Shown here in pieces: positions 56,301 through 61,781 of a DNA stretch of 61,781 nt. A program made the position numbers and the translations under genes. Under the pieces are notes generated by a model that saw only the letters and a list, made by a program, of their open reading frames with translations, made no database searches and was not told the origin of the DNA. This DNA comes from Variovorax sp. WDL1 (lineage in GTDB: Bacteria > Pseudomonadota > Gammaproteobacteria > Burkholderiales > Burkholderiaceae_C): NCBI RefSeq assembly GCF_001541225.1, contig NZ_LMTS01000026.1, positions 220,410 through 282,190 on the forward strand. Reading direction: 5' to 3'. Positions within the stretch are counted from its first letter, which is position 1; the number at the start of each line of letters is the position of its first letter.

Positions 56301-57953
56301 ACACTCGCGGCGCGCCGGCGAGACCTGGAGGCAGGCCTCGCCCGGCTCTACGAGAGCGTCGTGTCCAAATCCGCCTGGCTCTCAACCAAGCTCGGAGCTT
56401 CGCCAAGAGTGCTGGCGGCACTGGAGACCTACCGGACAGCGGTCCGCCGTATCGGCATGGGCACCGGCCCGAATGCGACGCGGCACCGTCGCGACGCGCA
56501 GAAAGCGATGCTGGACGCGCAGGGCGCCATCCCCTGCTGGGTGATGAGCCACGCCAAGGTGTCCGAGAGCCTCCCGGCGCAGCTTGGCGCCTTCGACCTC
56601 GTCATCGTCGACGAGGCAAGCCAGTCGGACCTGTGGGCGCTGCCCGCGGTGCTGCGCGGCAAGAAGATTCTGGTGGTCGGAGACGATAAGCAGGTCTCGC
56701 CCGACGGCAGCTTCGTCTCGGCCGTTCGAATTCAGGAACTGCGTGACCGGTTCCTGAGCGAGCAGCCGTACGCGACCGTGCTGACGCCGGAGAAGTCGCT
56801 CTACGACATCGCCTCAACCGTCTTCGCGGCCCAGAAGGTGATGCTGCGGGAACACTTCCGCTGCGTGCCGGCCATCATTGCCTACAGCGACAGGTTCTAC
56901 GACGGCATCCAGCCCCTGCGCATTCCGAAGGCCTCTGAGCGCATCGACCCTCCGCTTGTGGACATCTTCGTGCCCGGCGGCATGCGCGGCGTGAAGGACG
57001 AGAACAGCCTGGAAGCGCAGTGCATCCTGGCGGAAATCGAGGCCATCGTCGCCAACCCACAGCTTGCCGGCCGGACCATCGGGGTCGTGTCACTCCTGGG
57101 CCCCGAACAGGCCAAGAGAATTGATACTTTGGTGCGTCAGCGCCTAGATGCCAAGGAACTCATCCGCCGGCGGTTCGACGTGGGCGACGCCCGCCTTTTC
57201 CAGGGCAGCGAACGCGACATCATGTTCCTCTCGATGGTCGCTGACCCGCAGCGCTCGAAGGCGCTCTCCGGCAACAGTTCCGAGCAGCGGTTCAACGTAG
57301 CGGCAAGCCGTGCACGAGACCGGATGTACCTGGTGCGCTCGGTTCAGATGTCAGACCTGTCGCACCTGGACCTGCGCCGTGGGCTCCTGGAGCACTTCAG
57401 CCGGCCGATGGAGGAGTTCAAGGACGACCAGGCCAAGTCGCTCATCGAGCTGTGCGAATCTGGCTTCGAGAAACAGGTCTACACCGAGCTCTACAGCCGC
57501 GGCTATCGCGTGGTGCCGCAGGTGAAGGCAGGCTCCTTCCGCATCGACATGGTGGTCGAAGGCGCTGACGATGCTCGCCTGGCCATCGAATGTGACGGGG
57601 ACGAGTTCCACGGGCCCGACCGTTGGCAGGCCGACATGGGCCGCCAGCGCGTGCTCGAGCGAGCCGGCTGGACGTTCTGGCGCTGCTTCGCTTCGACCTG
57701 GTCGCTGCGGAGAGACGAGGTCGTCGAGGAGCTGCTTGCTCGCCTGAAGGCGATGGGCATCGAGCCTCTGGGCGCTCTGGAGCGTGCGCCTTCGCTGGTC
57801 GAGTATCGGGAGTGGCGCTTGCCTGAGCTCGAGGAGGCTTCGGAATCGGACCCGGCAGCCCAAGCGGTTGAGGATGCGATTGCCGCCGCGACATCAGAGG
57901 CGGAATCCCTCGGGTCCGGAAAGCAAGTCGAGCAATCCACATCGGAAATCTAA
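53334..57953 (+). CDS. SF1 helicase with C-terminal PD-(D/E)XK-like nuclease
   Basis: A 1539-residue protein. Residues 1-400 form an N-terminal domain of unknown type. Walker A is GPPGTGKT (about 405-412). Walker B is LVIVDEASQSDLWALP (about 1088-1103), then GDDKQVSPDG (motif III) and FNVAASRARDRMYLVR (motif VI, about 1320), as in UPF1-like superfamily 1 helicases. The 680 residues between Walker A and B are a large helical insert. The C-terminus (about 1380-1500) has FEKQVYTELYSRGYRVV, FRIDMVVEGADDARLAIE, CDGDEFHGPDRWQADMGR and RVLERAGWTFWRCFAS, the D...ExCDG pattern of Vsr/MTES_1575-like nucleases. Likely an ATP-driven DNA or RNA translocase that cuts; single-gene defence proteins share this layout. 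Confidence 0.85.
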   Translation: MNAPDLMKKLLDYVLEQAKTVDPTAFQLSGQGGFQKAKPDLQGLPGVDFDLAGDGDHVWLKVARLEAHPPPALPNDEWKPLIVAHREPTGARPSIDEVAFEHRMTAATQAMLAEERVVFVAEARTRLEEALGAYTQLWTAWATGEKPRRKTIALYGDLFAIKHQLEAEETAKPHELVWGVGVSAWKLNYTERGTTSVVDFQYPLITQALEVGMDDRTLALELRPRAVGPQFSFDAFAACQLLSAPEVEKAARAALEKSADRPVSPFDSGSYEHLLKLIAGNLHDKGRYEPGAEAFPKPGEDLVVTDAWVLLSRPKSVNYLEEDIERLKARLTPGVEIPLGPLSLVTPPSDQLATHVPVAFRGLSGVSGNYGGRNQVQELFFPLPYNHEQVTIVEQLERSSGVAVQGPPGTGKTHTIANIVCHYLATGRKVLVTSKGEQALEVLQSKIPETVRPLTVALLSGDREGMRQFQGSIEAIIHNVSQLNPEVVNEQIRTERSGIDRAHEELATIDRRVDAIAMAQLSDIEVDGVQMRAQKMAELVISGQEKHAWFDDALSLDAAHAPPMDAALAAQTREARRRLGQDLDYALARIPSSNALLPAAEVAQLHDALVSLREIEAAEANGGLLALRAMTPEVLDDARRLLAKVEEARQLAFELEESGELWTLELRKKCGQATFASERAAFEALFANIEQLIAARAQFLKTPVEVPEQALAQPKVREAVQRAAETGKPFGLMSFGGSDIKELVNAIRVSGLAPASVDHWKHVHRYLALHEQVLSFGVRWNEVADLLSLPELKGGVVGLRRVELVTGIARKAHTLAMQFDAQLPALGERVFANPPKMLLRGLSSQLEEMQRHLRSHLTRLELAKAATTLVTLQEKLAGTTGPVSDALRAFVANELGNTAIPVERATARYAELVSDVRRVEGLGHDLALVNDVADRLERAGAAKLAVRIRTSVVDASGDDPVLPVSWREAWTWSRVRAHLDAIESREELRTLAARRRDLEAGLARLYESVVSKSAWLSTKLGASPRVLAALETYRTAVRRIGMGTGPNATRHRRDAQKAMLDAQGAIPCWVMSHAKVSESLPAQLGAFDLVIVDEASQSDLWALPAVLRGKKILVVGDDKQVSPDGSFVSAVRIQELRDRFLSEQPYATVLTPEKSLYDIASTVFAAQKVMLREHFRCVPAIIAYSDRFYDGIQPLRIPKASERIDPPLVDIFVPGGMRGVKDENSLEAQCILAEIEAIVANPQLAGRTIGVVSLLGPEQAKRIDTLVRQRLDAKELIRRRFDVGDARLFQGSERDIMFLSMVADPQRSKALSGNSSEQRFNVAASRARDRMYLVRSVQMSDLSHLDLRRGLLEHFSRPMEEFKDDQAKSLIELCESGFEKQVYTELYSRGYRVVPQVKAGSFRIDMVVEGADDARLAIECDGDEFHGPDRWQADMGRQRVLERAGWTFWRCFASTWSLRRDEVVEELLARLKAMGIEPLGALERAPSLVEYREWRLPELEEASESDPAAQAVEDAIAAATSEAESLGSGKQVEQSTSEI

Positions 57954-58034
57954 CCTGTCAGGATTTGCCGGATACTGCCCGTCTTTTTTGGTGCGAGCTA
58001 GGAGTTCGCGCCGTCAACTCACAAGAAGAACCCG

Positions 58035-58892
58035 ATGTCCTCCCGCGCCAAGACAATTCAGATATTCCTCCCTTCTGGAGACCCCCAAGGAATTCGCCAA
58101 GCGGAAATCACCACGCGCATCGTGAGAGTCATCGACGTGCCGCGCGCTCTTTTGAAGGAGTTCCTGGCGATGCCCGAGGCCGCTGGTGGCGCCGTGTACT
58201 TCCTATTCGGAGACGCGGAGGACGACGCAAAGCCGCTTGTTTACATCGGTCAAACAACCGACCTCAAGAAGCGTTTGGTCGAGCACCAGAAGAAGAAGGA
58301 TTTCTGGCAGCGGGTCGTGGTCCTGCTCAGTCGTGCGGAGAGCCTGACGACGACGCATTCGCTCTATCTCGAGCGACTTTGCATTCAAAAAGCCAAGGAG
58401 GCGGGCCGTTGCGTCATCGAGAACGACACCAACGGCAACAAGCTGAACACGTCGAAGCCGCTCGAGTCTGAGTGCGATGAGCTGTTCGATACGGGGGAGA
58501 CCCTCATGAGTACCCTCGGCTTTTTCCTGTTTGAGAAGCCGGGGGCTGTTGAGAGCAAAACCAACCTCGAGCTCTACTATTGCAATGCAGCAGGCACTGA
58601 CGCTCGCGGCCATTACACAGCTGAAGGGCTGGTTGTTTTGAAGGGCTCAAAGGCCCGTCTGAGCGTCACCGACAGTTTCAAAGACAAGAGCTTTCACGTG
58701 AAGCGCCAAAAGTTGGAAGCAGCTGGAGTGCTCAAGCAGGAGGGCGAGCATTTGATTTTCACGCAGACCTATCCGTTTCCGACGCCGAGCGCTGCCGCTG
58801 CAATCGTGGTTGGCAACAACATGAACGGCTGGAAGACTTGGAAGAACAAAGCGGGGAAGGACCTCGACAGCGTCGTCCGCCAAGTGACCTAG
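58035..58892 (+). CDS. GIY-YIG nuclease with DUF4357
   Basis: The ATG at 58035 follows AAGAAGAA. A 285-residue protein. The GIY-YIG core is GAVYFLFGDAEDDAKPLVYI (about 52-71) with GQTTDLKKRLVEHQKKKDFW, keeping the conserved Tyr/Gly, Arg and a later Glu (LERLCIQKA). The C-terminal 100 residues fit DUF4357: GHYTAEGLVVLKGSKARLSV, then AAAAIVVGNNMNGWKTWKN. This combination is often found near restriction or other defence genes. It begins 81 bp after the helicase gene, without a terminator between them, so it is probably co-transcribed. Confidence 0.85.
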   Translation: MSSRAKTIQIFLPSGDPQGIRQAEITTRIVRVIDVPRALLKEFLAMPEAAGGAVYFLFGDAEDDAKPLVYIGQTTDLKKRLVEHQKKKDFWQRVVVLLSRAESLTTTHSLYLERLCIQKAKEAGRCVIENDTNGNKLNTSKPLESECDELFDTGETLMSTLGFFLFEKPGAVESKTNLELYYCNAAGTDARGHYTAEGLVVLKGSKARLSVTDSFKDKSFHVKRQKLEAAGVLKQEGEHLIFTQTYPFPTPSAAAAIVVGNNMNGWKTWKNKAGKDLDSVVRQVT

Positions 58893-59096
58893 CGCACCCG
58901 CGGGGCCGGTGGCGGCCGCTCAATGCCCGGTGTCGAGGGTAGACGACGCGGCGTTCATTGAAGCGCTGAGGCTGCAGCCTCCCTCGTCCGAGCAGCCATA
59001 TGGCGATTGAACGAAAAACTTCTTTCCGCCCGACTGTTGACGAGCTCTGGCGCTCGGGTGCGACCTCCTTCGACGGCGGCGGTGTCAGGCAGCCAC

Positions 59097-59795
59097 TCAG
59101 GGGCCGTTAGCAGACACCAACGCGGCCAAGTTACGCTTCTGTTCTGCCAGGATGCCGGCAACGGTCGTCCGCGGCCCGACGGGCTCGGTGATGGTTACGA
59201 CAACGCCCATCCCATTCACGACGGTCATCGATTGCGTCTGTACGAGGAGCGCCGGATTCGTACGCCCGCGGGCCTTGACGGTCGCGAGTCCGTAAATCCC
59301 GTTGCGGTCGACGTCGGCTATCCCGAGCTCCTTGCGCTCGGTGACATTGGGGTGCCCCGACATTCGCATCCACGCTTCGACCTGACTGCGAACACGCTCG
59401 CGCTCAGGAGCCTTGCCCGCTTGCCCCACGGCCAGGTCCCTGACTGTGTTCTTCATCGGAGCTGGTTTTCCGTCCTTCTGCATGAGAGCAACCATGCCGA
59501 AGGACACGTCACCGTCATAGCCCGGGTCCTTCCGCAAGGTTGGCAGGCTTGGGCAATCGACGACCGCAAACAGCAGCCGCAGCTCCGGGCCGAGTGTCGG
59601 AGCGATTCCCTTACGAAGCACCGCGTCGGGCCCGTGCTCCTCGAGCTTACAGAAGCCAGGTGGGATGGGAACCTCGAGCCGGACCCCGTCAAAAGAGTAG
59701 TTCTCTGCACCCGCGCCCCCTGCAAACAAGGCGAGCGCCAAGCCGCGGACCATCGCCTGCTCCCAAGCCTTGACCTTCGTCTTCATCTTCACCAT
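59097..59795 (-). CDS. exported hypothetical protein, 232 aa
   Basis: The ATG at 59795 (MVKMKTKVKAWEQAMVRGLA) has GAGGGG upstream and a signal peptide cleaved after GGAGA (about residue 30). The mature part has NYSFDGVRLEVPIPPGFCKL, a central beta-rich region (LRLLFAVVDCPSLPTLRKDP) and ends LAALVSANGP. Two Cys may form a disulfide. Periplasmic. An in-frame extension to 59846 is unlikely. Family unknown. Confidence 0.7.
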   Translation of the reverse strand: MVKMKTKVKAWEQAMVRGLALALFAGGAGAENYSFDGVRLEVPIPPGFCKLEEHGPDAVLRKGIAPTLGPELRLLFAVVDCPSLPTLRKDPGYDGDVSFGMVALMQKDGKPAPMKNTVRDLAVGQAGKAPERERVRSQVEAWMRMSGHPNVTERKELGIADVDRNGIYGLATVKARGRTNPALLVQTQSMTVVNGMGVVVTITEPVGPRTTVAGILAEQKRNLAALVSANGP

Positions 59796-59889
59796 CGTCG
59801 ACCCCTCTTGTTGGCAGCGGAGCCTAGCAGCTTCGAAGCCCGGCACCTCGCCAGCGGCACGTTTTCGAGGCGCGCGACCACGCGGCCAG

Positions 59890-59916
59890 AAAAAAAGCAG
59901 CCCCCGGAGGAGCTGC
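59890..59916 (-). terminator. rho-independent terminator of GNAT gene
   Basis: On the minus strand GCAGCTCC ... GGGGCTGC (one wobble) followed by seven T. Confidence 0.8.
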
Positions 59917-59928
59917 GAACAGACTGTG

Positions 59929-60345
59929 TCAATGAGCGACTGGGAACTCGTGAAACCCGACGTGCGGACGCCTGGACGCTGCTGCCTCGAGAGCGGGTTT
60001 CAGGTACAGCAGCCCCTCCTCTTCGTACTGCGTGTTGGCCAGCGCTTTGCCTTCGGCTTCCGCGAAGTCGAAGAGCGCGTCGACGAGGAGTTTGGCAACG
60101 CCCTGGTTGCGTCGGTCCTCACGAACACTAACGAAGGTGATGGTCATCGCGCCGGGAATGCGCGTCGACTCCTCCTTCAGTGCGGCCAGGCCGATGACTT
60201 GCTCTCCGTCCATCGCAGCGATGAACGAGCGATGCCGGGCGGTGTACGGGTCGAAGTAGACCAGGCTGGTCTCCATCTCCTTGAGCTGTCCGGCGAAGAC
60301 TTGGTGCTTCTGCTCGCTTGTGCGAAGAACGCGTGTTTGAATCAT
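59929..60345 (-). CDS. GNAT-family acetyltransferase
   Basis: A 138-residue protein from the ATG at 60345. The acetyl-CoA-binding motif A is at VREDRRNQGVAKLLVDALFD (about residues 74-93), following ITFVSVRED, as expected for GNAT enzymes (R/QxxGxG/A, here RRNQGVA). EGKALANTQYEEEGLLYLKP forms the later strand/helix. It would transfer an acetyl group to an amine; the substrate is unknown. It has its own terminator. Confidence 0.85.
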   Translation of the reverse strand: MIQTRVLRTSEQKHQVFAGQLKEMETSLVYFDPYTARHRSFIAAMDGEQVIGLAALKEESTRIPGAMTITFVSVREDRRNQGVAKLLVDALFDFAEAEGKALANTQYEEEGLLYLKPALEAAASRRPHVGFHEFPVAH

Positions 60346-60417
60346 GTTGAGCTTCCTTGAGAGTTGACCTTCCAGGTGTAGAGACGAGCTGGGCTAGGGG
60401 CTCGCCAAGTCCGGGCG

Positions 60418-60738
60418 TCATGGCCTCCGAAGCACCACCTGCATTCCGCTGGGCATATACGCCCAGAAAACCAGAATGCCAAGTGGAGTTGGTTTTTTTA
60501 TCTCAATCCCGACGGTATATTGGCCAGCGACACCCAACCGACGAAGGTCGGGTGCACGGACTACTGCTGGTGAGGCAGCGCTTTCGCCTTCGACAAGACG
60601 CATGCGTCTTATTTCTTGCGCTTTGTCTCTGTACCGATGACGAATGGCGAGGTAGAACCGTTCTTCAGGATACGAATCGCTGCGGGCCGACAAGGCGGCC
60701 GTTCCCTGCGTGTACCCGCGGCAAAACCTCGGGCCCAT
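60418..60738 (-). CDS. hypothetical protein, 106 aa
   Basis: The frame is open to 60765 (TTG). The ATG at 60738 (MGPRFCRGYTQGTAALSARS) avoids overlap with the divergent gene at 60752; ATG 60753 is an alternative. The product has SDSYPEERFYLAIRHRYRDK, a charged helix and a beta-like end (AGQYTVGIEIKKPTPLGILV then FWAYMPSGMQVVLRRP). Cytosolic. Coding is moderately supported; no family. Confidence 0.45.
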   Translation of the reverse strand: MGPRFCRGYTQGTAALSARSDSYPEERFYLAIRHRYRDKAQEIRRMRLVEGESAASPAVVRAPDLRRLGVAGQYTVGIEIKKPTPLGILVFWAYMPSGMQVVLRRP

Positions 60739-60751
60739 TGGAGCTTCTGGC

Positions 60752-61375
60752 ATGGCCACGTTCAAACGGATTCTCGGACTTTGGGTGACCCCCGACTTCT
60801 CTCAGGTAGAGAAGGGGCTAAGACCTCCGCCCTACGTGAACTACAACCAGGTCGACTTCGTCGGCTTGGCGCATTTCTTCGAGGAGTTCAACAACTGTGG
60901 TGAGCGGGTCAAGGTTCGCTTCGCCAACGACGCTGTCGACCAGGTAACGTTGCACTTCAGGGCCCTGGGCGGCAAGCCCGAGTCCATGGAGTGCAAGGAC
61001 TTTGCAGAAGCGCTCCTCGCGGTGGCCAAGGGCGCCAAAAGCCCGGTCGATGTCCGCGCTTCGTGGGTGCAGTTGCATAAGCTTCAGGACCGTACGCACG
61101 CGCCCCCGCCAATGCTACTCATGTTCGTCGTAGAAGGGGGCTTCGAGGCGGTGATGCTGTGGAGTCAGCAGTTGGGCATGCGGCTCAACATCAAGGCTGC
61201 CAGCCCGATGATGCTCATCATGGGCAACGCCCAGGAGAGCGACTACCGAGGGCGACTTTCCCCTGACCTGATGAAACGGCTGGAAGCAGACTTCGGCATT
61301 CCCTTCAAACGACCCGCCCTTCTGTCCGCGCTGGCATCCACGGCGCCACCTGCTTGGGCACAGCAACCGGATTAA
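60752..61375 (+). CDS. hypothetical protein, 207 aa
   Basis: The ATG at 60752 has GGAG upstream (MATFKRILGLWVTPDFSQVE). The first 75 residues (YVNYNQVDFVGLAHFFEEFN, VTLHFRALGG) and the helical/strand second part (MLLMFVVEGGFEAVMLWSQQ) look well folded. The hydrophobic segment near residue 125 may be a buried strand rather than a membrane helix. A short Ala/Pro-rich tail ends the protein. Unknown family; plausible cytosolic protein. Confidence 0.65.
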   Translation: MATFKRILGLWVTPDFSQVEKGLRPPPYVNYNQVDFVGLAHFFEEFNNCGERVKVRFANDAVDQVTLHFRALGGKPESMECKDFAEALLAVAKGAKSPVDVRASWVQLHKLQDRTHAPPPMLLMFVVEGGFEAVMLWSQQLGMRLNIKAASPMMLIMGNAQESDYRGRLSPDLMKRLEADFGIPFKRPALLSALASTAPPAWAQQPD

Positions 61376-61475
61376 CGGCAACTGCGGAAACCGCCGTCGC
61401 CACCTGAACGGCTCCGCTCGGCCACGCGAGTGCTTTCGCGGCTGCGAACTCTTGCTCTGACGGAGTCGGCCGCGC

Positions 61476-61703
61476 TCAACGGGATTTCGCCGTAAGGTGG
61501 GGCAAAAACACGTCCAAGAACTCGCTGCAGGCAACCTGCGGGTTGTACGTCGCACCAACCGGCAGGTAGTCCGCCATATCATTGAGAAACTTCTTTGAAC
61601 CCATTCGCCGCAGCAATTCAGACTTGACGTCATCCGCGGTGAATGTGCTTCCCTCCTGGGCCATGTAGTAGCGGAACGCTTCCGCTACGCGGGCTGGCTG
61701 CAC
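61476..61703 (-). CDS. small hypothetical protein, 75 aa
   Basis: The frame begins at a GTG (61703) with an in-frame TGA upstream near 61757. It encodes MQPARVAEAFRYYMAQEGST, then a helical core (ADDVKSELLRRMGSKKFLND) and YNPQVACSEFLDVFLPHLTA. The continuous in-frame sequence before the GTG (TASQAQGAVARV) is also credible, so the true start may be a less usual codon upstream. The window edge is 78 bases away. No family recognised. Confidence 0.55.
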   Translation of the reverse strand: MQPARVAEAFRYYMAQEGSTFTADDVKSELLRRMGSKKFLNDMADYLPVGATYNPQVACSEFLDVFLPHLTAKSR

Positions 61704-61781
61704 TCGGGCGACGGCGCCTTGCGCCTGCGATGCGGTCCAGGCTGCCCGGCGTCAACTATTCTGAGCGGCGAGCGTCAATTA

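Overview
The window is GC-rich and densely coded. It looks like accessory DNA of a Burkholderiales (Comamonadaceae-like) bacterium, probably a megaplasmid or large genomic island. This is an inference from glycine-rich lipoprotein starts, a small-protein style that I associate with such plasmids, CoiA-like nucleases, SPOR and choice-of-anchor D proteins, and the absence of ribosomal, rRNA, tRNA or central metabolic operons. No replication or conjugation gene was recognised.

Layout. 1-6.7 kb: two CoiA-like nuclease genes, one frameshifted, with a rearranged remnant of its 5' end between them, plus a dienelactone-hydrolase-like enzyme running into an upstream unknown gene. 6.7-9.5 kb: a NUDIX hydrolase and a stand-alone DndC-type sulfurtransferase. 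9.6-13.1 kb: a minus-strand block of five unknown proteins and a small tyrosine/dual-specificity-type phosphatase, split by a terminator. 13.4-22.5 kb: envelope genes (FG-GAP lipoprotein, acyltransferase, small lipoproteins) and unknowns. 22.8-32.7 kb: one gene for a 3309-residue secreted repeat protein. 33-39.4 kb: SPOR protein, amidase, SWIB protein and plasmid-type hypotheticals. 39.5-41.3 kb: an IS200/IS605-type element carrying only TnpB. 42-46 kb: a divergent pair of cold-shock-like proteins and a GIY-YIG protein. 46.3-52.6 kb: membrane proteins, a methyltransferase fused to a CRP-like sensor domain, and a divergent cysteinyl-tRNA synthetase. 53.1-58.9 kb: a small ribbon-helix-helix-like gene translationally coupled to a 1539-residue helicase-nuclease, followed by a GIY-YIG/DUF4357 protein. 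59-61.8 kb: secreted hypothetical, GNAT acetyltransferase and unknowns.

How the genes may work together. The strongest candidate for an undescribed or poorly described system is 53.1-58.9 kb: a likely autoregulator, a helicase with a C-terminal PD-(D/E)XK-like nuclease, and a second nuclease fold, which resembles a single-locus phage-defence module. The solo DndC, TnpB, CoiA-like nucleases and the methyltransferase/CRP fusion fit a region rich in nucleic-acid conflict genes. Several intergenic regions carry AT-rich dyads with TTTTAG, CTAAAA or CTTAAG cores, which may be a shared promoter or operator class. Three genes look broken by single-base frameshifts; real decay and assembly error cannot be separated from the sequence alone.
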